A stretch of DNA of 64,000 nucleotides, taken from positions 186,001 through 250,000 of the forward strand of contig JAIOOW010000002.1 in assembly GCA_021414205.1 (NCBI GenBank), given 5' to 3'. Positions 37,966 through 47,082 of the stretch are shown here, piece after piece. The first letter of the stretch is position 1. Each line of letters starts with the position of its first letter. This DNA comes from Candidatus Anderseniibacteriota bacterium. GTDB lineage: Bacteria; Patescibacteria; Andersenbacteria; UBA10190. A program made the translations under genes and the position numbers. The notes under the pieces were generated by a model. It was given only the letters and a program-made list of their open reading frames with translations. It was not told the DNA's origin and searched no databases.

Positions 37966-38993
37966 AGAGAAACTACTGTTCGCAGCGCCAGCCCAAGTGC
38001 AGTTGCATATCGAACAGATTCTTGAATATTCAATGGGGCATGGGACCGCTCCTTGGCAGACAAGATATTAACCCAAGGATTTCCGCGCTCCACATGAATA
38101 TCTTCAAAATGATGCAAAAATGCCGTATCAAGCCCGGTTAAATTTGAACCTCCGCCTGTCATAATAATTTCGCGAACCCTGTGATTCGCATCAATACTGT
38201 TATAAAAATCCACAACCCCCTTAATGTCTAGCACCAGCTTGTCGAGCCCTGGCTCAAGCTGAGGAGTAACCCGCTCAAGCAAGTCAGCTGGAATATTCTG
38301 CAAATTCTGCATTAGCTGCTCTCGATCTTGCACGGAAAGTCCTGCTGCTAAATTTTTCACGCCTTGTTGCAAGCTGGCCGTAAACCTGCTTGCACCTACA
38401 TCATGCACAATAACATTCGTGGACGTACTTCCGACGTCGACAATAATCACTCCTTGCTTGCCATATAGCTCCGGCGAGATGAGCGCGCGCACTATTGCTT
38501 GGCTCTCCAATTCAAAGGCGGCAACATCTAGCCCAATATCCATTATCACCTCATATAACGGATCCACTACTTTTTTCTGGGCAGCGCCCACCTGAACTTC
38601 CCTCTTTCCTTCCGCTACCTTATGACCACTGTCCTCGAGAGCCTGCCAATCGATATATACACTATCTACGCTAAATGGAATATGCTGAGCAATTTCAAAT
38701 CGGATCGCCTCCTCAACCTCATCGTCCGACATGTTCGGTAATTCAATAACACGCAAAAACGACTGAGTCTCTGGAATAGATACAACAACGGTATCTTTTT
38801 TTGAACTATTGATCCTGCAAGAAGATAGCGCCTTCTCAACTGCTTCCTGCATAGCTTTTTTATTAATGACAACGCCATTCTCAATAACTCCGGCTGGAAT
38901 AGTATAAATACATTTTGCAAGCAGGCGACGCACGCTTCCATCGGAAAGCTGCGCGATCTTTATCGTTTGATCCGATATGTCTAAACCAATCAT
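37962..38993 (-). CDS. pilM: Type IV pilus actin-like ATPase PilM
   Basis: 343 aa from the ATG at 38993, giving MIGLDISDQTIKIAQL, the PilM start; a frame reaching further upstream runs into the pilX-like gene. Actin-fold phosphate loops: the N-terminal LDIS region, IIVDVGSTSTNVIVH and MTGGGSNLTGLDTAF. Cytoplasmic ring component binding the PilN tail and linking to PilB. 19 bp after the minor-pilin gene. Confidence 0.93.
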   Translation of the reverse strand: MIGLDISDQTIKIAQLSDGSVRRLLAKCIYTIPAGVIENGVVINKKAMQEAVEKALSSCRINSSKKDTVVVSIPETQSFLRVIELPNMSDDEVEEAIRFEIAQHIPFSVDSVYIDWQALEDSGHKVAEGKREVQVGAAQKKVVDPLYEVIMDIGLDVAAFELESQAIVRALISPELYGKQGVIIVDVGSTSTNVIVHDVGASRFTASLQQGVKNLAAGLSVQDREQLMQNLQNIPADLLERVTPQLEPGLDKLVLDIKGVVDFYNSIDANHRVREIIMTGGGSNLTGLDTAFLHHFEDIHVERGNPWVNILSAKERSHAPLNIQESVRYATALGLALRTVVSL

Positions 38994-39012
38994 AGGATGT
39001 ATACCTATTGTA

Positions 39013-40383
39013 CTATTTTTGCTGCCAAGACAGAAACTGATATTCCCCTGTTGTCGGAAAATACGGAGGGGGACCGTACAGTAAATTCGAATCATACGAA
39101 GACGTTCCGCTTTGATATCCTCCTATAACTGCATTGCTCCCATTCACCCATGTAGTAACTGGTACGAGATTGCTTGCTACCATTCCATACGTAGTAATAG
39201 AGTTTCGCAATATATAAGATCCAGTATTGTAATATCGTCGGCCAAACCTGCCATGCTGCGCTACGAACGCTCCATCCATTTCTAGGTTATTTGCCGCACC
39301 GGAATTCGGAATAAGTACATTGCCTTGCGACACCGCGCCGAACTCGCGTGTGCCGTCTTTGACGCCGCCATACGTAACACTTCCGTTTATAATAATATCC
39401 GTATAGGTACTTGGGTTTTCCGGAAACTTTCCCGATGCAATAGTTACCCTGCTTGCAACAGTACCCTCAACCCACACAGAATCCTCAAAAAACAATATCC
39501 CGCCAGATGGAACAGTTGCCGACGTAACCAGGGACTCCTTCTTAATATCATACGAGGAGCTCACCCAGCCATCATCAGGGAAATAAGAAGAGATGTTGGA
39601 TTGCTTACTCGTTACTTTATACAGTGAGTACGTATTATTCGAGTTAAATACAATATGGTACCCATATCCTCCAGATGAGCCAAAATACGTATTCGCAGAT
39701 TGAGCAGCTGCTTTCATGGAAACCAAATCCGCAGTAAGCCCGGCATAATCTACTGAAGAAACAGGATATTGCCACAAGGCACTGTTTCCGCCGGACCCCC
39801 ATACTCCTGGTTTCGTAGGATTCCCGCTGCATCCTTGTGTTGATTTGCACGTATATGTCGCCTTCGCACTTGTCATCGTGCTATCCGACTGACCATCCAT
39901 GCGAATTCCGCCATTCGAATGCACTGCCCCCGAAATTGTTTCACCAAACCAAACATCGTCATTGAGCAGCATTGCATATTTCGCAAATGACGGCTTTCCG
40001 TACGTTGCCTGCAATGTCACATCGCGAACCGGCGCAGTGGCCGTGTGACCAACAGATGTGATTTGCACAATAGTGCTCCCATTTTGGGGAGGGACAAATG
40101 TAAGCGTATATGTTCCCAACACACCCTTTAGCTGATCGTATACCTGGTTTTGAACAGAGGAAAAATCGTTTCCGTTATGTGCCAAGCGCCATCGAGCATA
40201 ATTCAATCCTGATTCCGCAACTTGAAATGCAGTTTCGTCTTGCGCCGTGAGCCCCCCTTGCTGATACTGCTGATTCGTCACTCCACCCAGCGACACGAAC
40301 ATCACACCGATCATCATGACCAGCACAACCATCATAATTAAAATCGAACCGGATTGTTTTTGCTTGCTCAGATTTATCTCCAT
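39013..40383 (-). CDS. PilX-like minor pilin/pilus assembly protein
   Basis: 456 aa. Hydrophobic N-terminal helix after QSGSILIMMVVLVMMIGVMF, then an Ala/Gln-rich helix (TAFQVAESGLNYARWRLA) typical of PilX_N. The long remainder is beta-rich and Ser/Gly/Tyr-rich with SNGGIRMDG-type repeats of right-handed parallel beta-helix character. Two Cys (CKSTQGC) could form a disulfide. Likely an extracellular tip or surface component of the pilus. Overlaps the PMT gene by 10 bp. Confidence 0.8.
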   Translation of the reverse strand: MEINLSKQKQSGSILIMMVVLVMMIGVMFVSLGGVTNQQYQQGGLTAQDETAFQVAESGLNYARWRLAHNGNDFSSVQNQVYDQLKGVLGTYTLTFVPPQNGSTIVQITSVGHTATAPVRDVTLQATYGKPSFAKYAMLLNDDVWFGETISGAVHSNGGIRMDGQSDSTMTSAKATYTCKSTQGCSGNPTKPGVWGSGGNSALWQYPVSSVDYAGLTADLVSMKAAAQSANTYFGSSGGYGYHIVFNSNNTYSLYKVTSKQSNISSYFPDDGWVSSSYDIKKESLVTSATVPSGGILFFEDSVWVEGTVASRVTIASGKFPENPSTYTDIIINGSVTYGGVKDGTREFGAVSQGNVLIPNSGAANNLEMDGAFVAQHGRFGRRYYNTGSYILRNSITTYGMVASNLVPVTTWVNGSNAVIGGYQSGTSSYDSNLLYGPPPYFPTTGEYQFLSWQQK

Positions 40384-41702
40384 GATGGAATGCTAAACAG
40401 CATCGTTTGCCAAAATGGCGGAATCGGATAGCCATATGTAAGAGGACTGATATACAAAAATCCCAAGAATATAACGATACATGCCGTAATCACAAATTCT
40501 TTTTTGCGCACCACATGCTTATCCATCCACCAAATGGCAATAATGATCGAAAACACTAGTGGCGTAAGATAATGATATAAAAACAGTACGCGAGGAACGC
40601 GCATAAGTGGAACATACGCCCAGAGATAACCTACAATCATCAGCCAGACGTATCCCGAATTCTTGATAGATATTTTTTTCCTTTGAATACCCGATACGAT
40701 CATAGCAAGCATCGCAATGCAGAAAAATATGAATCCCCCCCACCACACTGCCGGATTACCCAATAGGTACACAAACTGATTCCCGGAATTTCCTTGCCAA
40801 TAAAATACCGGACGAATCATAAACGGCCACGTCCACCATTTACTTCCATATGGATGCCCGGCCGTTAAATTATAGTTTGCAGAAATCATTTCTTGGTGAA
40901 TAGAGATAATGTCTTGTGCAAAATTTCCTGTTGGAACCCCCCATACATCCCCAGAGCCCGGAAGAGTAAGTATTGAAAAATGAATTGCCCAAGCACCTAG
41001 ATACACCACTATTGCACACACTCCCACGATAATCGCCTTTGCTGCCCACGATGCGACTACTACCCTTTTTTTCTTCCACGCTTCAACAATCCACAATATA
41101 ATCACAAGCCCCCCTGCAATAAGGCCGGTAAATTTTATTCCCATAGAAGCGCCTGCCAGGATTCCCGTAAGAATTACAAATATCCATGATGCTAGCTTGC
41201 TACGGACCTTAATGCTCGCAATTGCCGATGCAATAGTCCCAAACGTTGCAACAAGCAGAATGTTATCCATCAAAATAAATCTAGATTCAACGATGAGTGC
41301 ATTATCGAGCGCAATGGCAACGCCACCTAACAACGCAAACAATCTTGAGACATTCATCAGACGCAACAATATAAATATCACTCCTGCTAATACCGTCCCA
41401 AATAATGCGGGTACCAACCGAATGCCCGCAATAGGAACGTTCGTGAACGGCTGACCAATATACTCAAATGGAAACAAGCCGTTATACCCAGACAGGTACG
41501 CTCCAAATGCTATAACTAATTTTCCAATCGGTGGATGAATATCGAAAAATCGCTCATGCGTACAACAGTATGCAGAAACAAATTTTCCAAAATGCACTTC
41601 ATCAAATACGACTTGCGGGATATACGACAAAAACAACACACGAGCAAGCAGCGCAACTATAACAACAACTAGTACTGCCAGAATGTCTTTTTTAGTAATC
41701 AT
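40374..41702 (-). CDS. PMT-family protein O-mannosyltransferase-like (GT39)
   Basis: 442 aa with about eleven helices. The first luminal loop carries FDEVHFGKFVSAY and DIHPPIGKLVIA, the acidic DE and HPP marks of dolichol-phosphate-mannose protein mannosyltransferases (GT39/PMT). ESRFILMDNILL follows. It transfers a mannose-like sugar from a polyprenyl-phosphate donor to Ser/Thr on the outer face of the membrane. It is translationally coupled on both sides to minor pilins (4- and 10-bp overlaps), so pilins are the natural acceptor candidates. Confidence 0.88.
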   Translation of the reverse strand: MITKKDILAVLVVVIVALLARVLFLSYIPQVVFDEVHFGKFVSAYCCTHERFFDIHPPIGKLVIAFGAYLSGYNGLFPFEYIGQPFTNVPIAGIRLVPALFGTVLAGVIFILLRLMNVSRLFALLGGVAIALDNALIVESRFILMDNILLVATFGTIASAIASIKVRSKLASWIFVILTGILAGASMGIKFTGLIAGGLVIILWIVEAWKKKRVVVASWAAKAIIVGVCAIVVYLGAWAIHFSILTLPGSGDVWGVPTGNFAQDIISIHQEMISANYNLTAGHPYGSKWWTWPFMIRPVFYWQGNSGNQFVYLLGNPAVWWGGFIFFCIAMLAMIVSGIQRKKISIKNSGYVWLMIVGYLWAYVPLMRVPRVLFLYHYLTPLVFSIIIAIWWMDKHVVRKKEFVITACIVIFLGFLYISPLTYGYPIPPFWQTMLFSIPSWR

Positions 41703-42289
41703 AGATTTGTTTTAAGATTCCTAAGCTGAACTTGCGATTGAAGGGTAACTGCTGGCGGATCCTGGGTAGTATCCGCATCAATGGTAAGGGTAAATGAAAT
41801 ATACGTAATACTCGCAATGTTCGTTCCCGATACCTGGGATTGGTTCGTAGGATAGTTACTTCCATAATAGTAAAATACTGGATTTGCGCCATTTCGAACA
41901 GACCGAGCAATGGTGGTTACTTTCTCCTGAGCAGTATTATAGGTAGCCGGGCTTCCACTTGGCTTTGTAACCCCTCGAACTAAATCGGTTCCGACGAGCT
42001 CGTATCTGATTCGCTCAATCGACGCGTCGCTATCTGCATTTGCATAAAAAATAAAACGCGACGACGATGCTTCTATAATAGGAAATGCCCCTGTATCTGA
42101 CGGCTGAGCAGAACGAATTTCGTGGGTCATTCTCTTTAATTGCACACGAGCAGTTTCATCTGCAAGCTCTTGTTCAAACGTCGACCGATATATCGGCAAG
42201 GCGCCTGCCATAAATCGGATAAGCCCCATAATAAGCAAACTTGATATGGCAATTACTACCACTACTTCAACTAATGTAAACCCTTTCAT
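41699..42289 (-). CDS. Type IV minor prepilin (PilW/PulJ-like)
   Basis: 196 aa. Class III signal MKGFTLVEVVVVIAISSLLI with the G^F processing site and the +5 Glu; then an amphipathic helix and beta-rich body with EIRSAQPSDTGAFPIIEASS typical of PulJ/PilW. Processed by prepilin peptidase (not in window) and inserted into the pilus or its tip complex. 1 bp after the larger prepilin gene. Confidence 0.88.
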   Translation of the reverse strand: MKGFTLVEVVVVIAISSLLIMGLIRFMAGALPIYRSTFEQELADETARVQLKRMTHEIRSAQPSDTGAFPIIEASSSRFIFYANADSDASIERIRYELVGTDLVRGVTKPSGSPATYNTAQEKVTTIARSVRNGANPVFYYYGSNYPTNQSQVSGTNIASITYISFTLTIDADTTQDPPAVTLQSQVQLRNLKTNL

Positions 42290-42290
42290 A

Positions 42291-43610
42291 TCAAGAACCT
42301 GCCAACTGAATAGTACTATTCACATTCCCATCAACCGTAATAGTGCCCGTATACACTTGGTATCCGCTCGCAGTAGCAGTTACGGCATAATCGCCAGATT
42401 GCGTCATCGTATTCAAGAACACCTGTCCAGTTGCACCTGTTTGCTTGGTTACATCAAACCCGTTTTTAACCACCTCGACCGCAACACCAGATACTGACTG
42501 CCCGCTCGCATTTACAACAGTTATATGCGCAGACAATGCCTGATGCGGCATCAAGGTTACCGTAAGCGTAGTATCATCGCCAGGCTTCAACACAAGAGGA
42601 ACAGGCACGCTTGTATCAGAAATATCATATCCTGTTGCAGTACCGTCAACTGAAAGCGCATATGAATCCCACGTCATGTTTTGATACGCAATGGATCCGC
42701 CGGAATCAGTGGTGTCATTGTGAGAGAACAGATATACGGGTTGCGCAGTTGCGTCTGTCCCAATTTTCTTTGTCCCAGTAATACTAAATGGGACAGATCC
42801 CAAGGCAGCCCCATTCTGATCCACCGTCTTAATTGTAAGCTTGCTTGAGGCGTCTATCGCAAATGTTTTATTCGTCACCGATCCGGCAATTGCATTCAGT
42901 CGAGAATGGTCGGCATCAGGAGTAAAATTAGCAGAAGATGCATAAGTTTGTTCTGTTGTATACCCCGACTTCGAAACGGTTAACTGATATGTGCCAGAGG
43001 AAACTGGTAAACCAGGTATAACGACTTGCCCACTGGAGTTTGTATATGTTGTAAGATTAACAGTCGGCGTCACGGAGCTATTCGTAAGCTGCACAGTAGC
43101 TGAATCGACTCCTGTTCCCGCAGAATTCAACGCCTGAAACACTAACGTACCAAGCGAATCACCACCCTCGATACCGCTCGGAGCGACCTGTGCGATGAGC
43201 AATACTGATCTGCTTGGCAAAGAGCTGGCCCACGTAACCTCCACTCGAGCCTGTTTATAATCCGTATTGACCGTGTCCGGGGGATTACTCGTTGCAGTTC
43301 CATCATATGAATCGTCGATGTATCGTATATCGGTTGCGACTGTAAACGTTTGGCCGTTTCTGGTAACTTGCTGTGTCTGAGGAATAGAACCTGACGGTAT
43401 TCCACCAACGGTTCCAACGCTTGCATAGGGCAAATTACGAATCTGCTCCATTTTCTCATTCGCCAGTCCAGTAGCAATAATGCGCAACTGACCGTCATGC
43501 GAAGCTTTTAATGTAAGCGTGATCATGGAAAAGATACCGACAACTACCGTTCCGAGCACAAACCCCGCAATAACAACTTCTAGCAATGTAAACCCAGATT
43601 TAGATGACAT
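42291..43610 (-). CDS. Large prepilin with carboxypeptidase-regulatory-like repeats
   Basis: 439 aa. Prepilin leader MSSKSGFTLLEVVIAGFVLG, a PilV-like pilin head (about 10-150), then three or four CarboxypepD_reg/Ig-like beta repeats, for example NSSGQVVIPGLPVSSGTYQL, ASGQSVSGVAVEVVKNG and QSGDYAVTATASGYQVYTGT. Ordinary minor pilins have 150-200 aa; the added stalk should project from the pilus and may act as an adhesin. Ser/Thr-rich, so a good target for the PMT enzyme two genes on. Overlaps pilC by 11 bp. Confidence 0.85.
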   Translation of the reverse strand: MSSKSGFTLLEVVIAGFVLGTVVVGIFSMITLTLKASHDGQLRIIATGLANEKMEQIRNLPYASVGTVGGIPSGSIPQTQQVTRNGQTFTVATDIRYIDDSYDGTATSNPPDTVNTDYKQARVEVTWASSLPSRSVLLIAQVAPSGIEGGDSLGTLVFQALNSAGTGVDSATVQLTNSSVTPTVNLTTYTNSSGQVVIPGLPVSSGTYQLTVSKSGYTTEQTYASSANFTPDADHSRLNAIAGSVTNKTFAIDASSKLTIKTVDQNGAALGSVPFSITGTKKIGTDATAQPVYLFSHNDTTDSGGSIAYQNMTWDSYALSVDGTATGYDISDTSVPVPLVLKPGDDTTLTVTLMPHQALSAHITVVNASGQSVSGVAVEVVKNGFDVTKQTGATGQVFLNTMTQSGDYAVTATASGYQVYTGTITVDGNVNSTIQLAGS

Positions 43611-44811
43611 TCACCAAACTATAAATAGGAGAAATAATTGATATTGCCAATGCCCCTACCGCAAGCCCAATCGCAATCATCAACACCGGCTCCATAATCG
43701 ATGTGAGGTTTTTCATCGTTTGATCTACTTCACCTTCATAAAACGACGCAACCTCCTTCAGCACTTCTGCGAGCTCTCCTGTTTGTTCGCCAACACTCAT
43801 AATACTCACCACAAGAGGAGGAAACAATCTCGCATAATTCAAAAAATAATCGCTCAATAAATTGCCTTTCTTTACATGTTCCTCAGCTCCAATAAAAATG
43901 CTGGCATACACAGGATTCGCAGTATTTTTTCCCATAATAAGCAACGCTTCCGTAAATGCCACTCCGCTCGATAATAATGAACTTAAGTTTCTACTCAAGC
44001 GAGCTACGTTTATCTGTTTTATAATCGGACCAACCACCGGAGAGATCAAGAATGCTCTTGCAATAAGCATACGGCCCGATGTCGTCGTTGACATGAGGCG
44101 GAATCCAATACTAAGAAGTACGCACACGCCCAGCGCAATGTACCAATAGGAGGAAATCCATGAACTGGTGCCCAACAATATGCGGGTCATTAACGGCAAC
44201 TGAACGTGAAATCCATTAAAGATATCTACCAGCTTTGGTACAACGAAAATCATCATTGCGGCCCCCACTGAAAAAAGCGCCGTAATGATGACGGCCGGAT
44301 ACATCATCCCGCCCTGAATCGCTCTGCGCAATTCAAATTCTTTTTGAAGCTGCAACGCTAATATCTCCAGCGTTTCTTGCAATTTTCCCGTTGCTTCTCC
44401 AACGCCCACAAAACTTACGAATAGGCTTGGAAATGCTTTAGGGTATGGTCGCATACTTTCCGAAAGCGTCTTTCCCTTTTCAATTCCTTCCACCACGCTT
44501 GTAATGGAGTTTTTCAACGTTAGATTTTTCGTCTGGTTTTTCAGCGTTTCCAGCGACTGCTTCACATCAAGACCCGCTCGCAACATGAGCGCAAAATATC
44601 GTGCAAATAATACCCTTTCCAAAACAGGAACATGGGAAATGATGCCGTTTATAGACATCGCCGAAGATTCTTTATGCTCCTTATATGATGTCAGCAAAAT
44701 CCCCTCTTTGAGCAAATCTTGCCCAAGTACCGCATGCGATACCGCATCGCGAACCCCTGTTGCGCGCTCCCCAGTCCTTGCATGCACTCCCTTAAAAATA
44801 TACTGAGCCAT
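43600..44811 (-). CDS. pilC: Type IV pilus platform protein PilC (type II secretion F family)
   Basis: 403 aa. N-terminal MAQYIFKGVHARTGERATG, two repeats of the T2SF domain (FARYFALMLRAGLDVKQSLE and LSSLLSSGVAFTEALLIM), each followed by VGEATGKLQETLE or VGEQTGELAEVLK, and three membrane helices. It is the inner-membrane platform on which PilB drives pilin assembly. 4 bp after pilB. Confidence 0.96.
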   Translation of the reverse strand: MAQYIFKGVHARTGERATGVRDAVSHAVLGQDLLKEGILLTSYKEHKESSAMSINGIISHVPVLERVLFARYFALMLRAGLDVKQSLETLKNQTKNLTLKNSITSVVEGIEKGKTLSESMRPYPKAFPSLFVSFVGVGEATGKLQETLEILALQLQKEFELRRAIQGGMMYPAVIITALFSVGAAMMIFVVPKLVDIFNGFHVQLPLMTRILLGTSSWISSYWYIALGVCVLLSIGFRLMSTTTSGRMLIARAFLISPVVGPIIKQINVARLSRNLSSLLSSGVAFTEALLIMGKNTANPVYASIFIGAEEHVKKGNLLSDYFLNYARLFPPLVVSIMSVGEQTGELAEVLKEVASFYEGEVDQTMKNLTSIMEPVLMIAIGLAVGALAISIISPIYSLVNVI

Positions 44812-44815
44812 ATAA

Positions 44816-46552
44816 TTATTCTTTTGCTACTCGAAGAACTTCTTCTAAACTGGTAATTCCGCGCGCTACCTTGATAATACCATCCTCTAACATGCTTACC
44901 ATTCCCTGCTCTTCCCGGGCAGCTGTTTCAAGTTCATGAGCCGTGATATTTCCCGTGACCATCTTTTGTAAAGATGGAGTCATTTCAAACATTTCATGGA
45001 TTCCTTTCCTACTCTTGTATCCCTCATGACACCTGTCGCATCCCACAGCTTCGAATAACGACACATCTTCCCATGTTCCGCCTCCTTGAACCACTCCCTC
45101 TTGTTTTAATAATTCAAGCATATGATCAGCATCGACAATATCCGCAATGCTTGTTTTCATAGCATCCGTTACGCGCACTTCTTTTTTACAAGAGTCGCAT
45201 AATTGTCGAACCAATCGCTGCGCAACAACGACGTTGATTGTAGACGCAAGCAAGAATGGTTCCACTTTCATGTCCATTAATCGCGGAATTGCACCCGTAG
45301 CACTATTAGTATGCAATGTAGACAATACCAAATGGCCGGTTAAAGCAGCATTTACTGCCAATGATGCAGTTTCTTGGTCTCGAATTTCTCCAACCATAAT
45401 AATATCCGGATCTTGACGAACAAGCGCTCGCAAACCATTTGAAAACGTCAATCCGATTTTTGGCTGAACCTGAGTTTGGTTCACGCGCTTCATCCGATAT
45501 TCAATCGGATCTTCTATGGTACTGATATTCACGTCTTTAGTATTGAGCTCTCGCAGTACTGCATACAACGTAGTCGTTTTTCCAGATCCCGTTGGACCTG
45601 TAACCAAAATCATTCCATTGGGCTTTGCAATATTGTTGCGAAACATGTCTATATTTCTTTTCGACAGCCCAATTCGATCTATCGTGAGTCCATTTCCCGA
45701 TTCATCTAGCAGACGCATGACGATTTTTTCTCCATCGAATACCGGGAGCGTAGATACGCGAAACGCCACATTATAATCATCGCTCTCCATTTTAAAGCGA
45801 CCATCCTGAGGCAGCCGGTGTTCGTCAATCTTTAAATTGCTTAAAATCTTTATGCGCGCAACCACTCCAGCAAGCACCGTTTTTGGCAACACCATCATAT
45901 CGTGCAATATCCCGTCTATACGATATCTCACAACAACGGCATCTTCAGTAGGCTCTATATGAATATCTGAAGCATCTTTTCCAATAGCATGCCGCAACAC
46001 TGCATCAACTATTTTAATAATGGGCAGGTCTTCAGCAACCTTCGATAAATCAGTATCCGTATTACTCATTCTTACTCCTCGAGCCTCTTTCATAATCTGA
46101 TCAAGGTCCGCCTCCAGCGACCCTGCATATTTCGGAAACACGTCCCTAATCGCAGAAGAACTTGCGATGCTTACGATAACTGCAACATCTACTTTTTTGT
46201 GAATAAACTCAATAATCTGCCGATCTGCCGGATCTTCCATTGCAATAAGTAATCCTGCGTCCGTTTTATCATACGCAATCACCATGTGCTGGCGCGCAGT
46301 AGATTCTGGAATAATTTCCAATACCTCTTTTTTTATTTGGATAGACCTCAAATCTACGTATGAAAGGCTCATTGCATTTGCATATGCCTTTGCATAATCC
46401 TCTTCACCGACCGCAAATTTGCCAATCAGCGTATTCTTGAGCGTCTCTTTTCCTTCTTTTGCCTCCACAATTGCGCGCGCAGCATCTTCTGCAGAAATTT
46501 TCTGCAGCTCAACAAGGATATGCAATACTTTTTCGTCAACCCCCTCTGCCAT
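44816..46552 (-). CDS. pilB: Type IV pilus assembly ATPase PilB
   Basis: 578 aa from the ATG at 46552 (a GTG two codons earlier is less likely because it would abut the -10 box). N-terminal GspE_N domain, then the secretion ATPase core: Walker A GPTGSGKTTTLYAVL, Asp box TIEDPIEYRMKRVNQTQV, Walker B DPDIIMVGEIRDQETA, His box GHLVLSTLHTNSA. The tetracysteine zinc motif is present (CDSCKKE ... CDRCHEG). Motor for pilus extension; first gene of the operon. No retraction ATPase PilT is in the window. Confidence 0.96.
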   Translation of the reverse strand: MAEGVDEKVLHILVELQKISAEDAARAIVEAKEGKETLKNTLIGKFAVGEEDYAKAYANAMSLSYVDLRSIQIKKEVLEIIPESTARQHMVIAYDKTDAGLLIAMEDPADRQIIEFIHKKVDVAVIVSIASSSAIRDVFPKYAGSLEADLDQIMKEARGVRMSNTDTDLSKVAEDLPIIKIVDAVLRHAIGKDASDIHIEPTEDAVVVRYRIDGILHDMMVLPKTVLAGVVARIKILSNLKIDEHRLPQDGRFKMESDDYNVAFRVSTLPVFDGEKIVMRLLDESGNGLTIDRIGLSKRNIDMFRNNIAKPNGMILVTGPTGSGKTTTLYAVLRELNTKDVNISTIEDPIEYRMKRVNQTQVQPKIGLTFSNGLRALVRQDPDIIMVGEIRDQETASLAVNAALTGHLVLSTLHTNSATGAIPRLMDMKVEPFLLASTINVVVAQRLVRQLCDSCKKEVRVTDAMKTSIADIVDADHMLELLKQEGVVQGGGTWEDVSLFEAVGCDRCHEGYKSRKGIHEMFEMTPSLQKMVTGNITAHELETAAREEQGMVSMLEDGIIKVARGITSLEEVLRVAKE

Positions 46553-46559
46553 ACTCACT

Positions 46560-46565
46560 AGTATA
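46560..46565 (-). promoter_or_regulatory. -10 box of the pilus operon
   Basis: TATACT on the minus strand, 7 nt before the ATG of pilB; leaderless type. Confidence 0.55.
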
Positions 46566-46576
46566 GCAGATAGTGC

Positions 46577-47047
46577 TTACTGTACGGTAATTGTTGCGTG
46601 AAATGCTGCATGCAAATGGTCATGCATGCCGAACGTTCCAACTTTCACAAATGTAAATCGATAAAAGTCGCCGGGCGCAAGCGCATGCTTTGAATCGAAT
46701 CCTGGCAGATCAGTATGGATCGGGTGCGGATCGGACGCTGGCCAGTGAGGCGAAGTGCCCGTATTTTTAAACGTTATCGTTGTTCCAGATTTTACCGTAA
46801 TAGCATTTGGGACAATTCCAGCATCAGTCATTTCAACAACCGGATTTTCCGCTGCCATTACATCAGGTGTTATACTTGGCGCTTGTTGCACCAAAACCCC
46901 CGACGGAGAAGACGACGGCTCAGACGTAGGATTGGCATGAATATTTATAGCCTCATCATCTTGCCCTCTATGACTCATAACGTAGGCACCTGCGCCTATA
47001 ATAATAACGGCGATAATAAGTAACGATATTGTAGTTGATGTTTTCAT
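46577..47047 (-). CDS. Membrane-anchored cupredoxin-domain protein
   Basis: 156 aa: membrane anchor (about 6-24), Pro/Ser linker, and a cupredoxin fold (AITVKSGTTITFKNTGTSPH ... GDFYRFTFVKVGTFGMHDHL). The usual Cys of the copper site is absent: the C-terminal loop reads GTFGMHDHLHAAFH and has three His and one Met, and another His is in SPHWP. It could bind copper in a non-blue, His-rich way or be a redox-inactive domain. Divergent from the FAD oxidase gene, with a back-to-back pair of -10 boxes. Confidence 0.8.
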   Translation of the reverse strand: MKTSTTISLLIIAVIIIGAGAYVMSHRGQDDEAINIHANPTSEPSSSPSGVLVQQAPSITPDVMAAENPVVEMTDAGIVPNAITVKSGTTITFKNTGTSPHWPASDPHPIHTDLPGFDSKHALAPGDFYRFTFVKVGTFGMHDHLHAAFHATITVQ

Positions 47048-47053
47048 ACAATA

Positions 47054-47059
47054 ACTATA
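47054..47059 (-). promoter_or_regulatory. -10 box before the cupredoxin gene
   Basis: TATAGT on the minus strand, 6 nt before the ATG at 47047. Confidence 0.5.
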
Positions 47060-47070
47060 CCCCCGTATGC

Positions 47071-47076
47071 TATACT
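47071..47076 (+). promoter_or_regulatory. -10 box before the FAD oxidase gene
   Basis: TATACT, 6 nt before the ATG at 47083; decides this start over an in-frame ATG at 47035. Confidence 0.55.
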
Positions 47077-47082
47077 TTGGCC

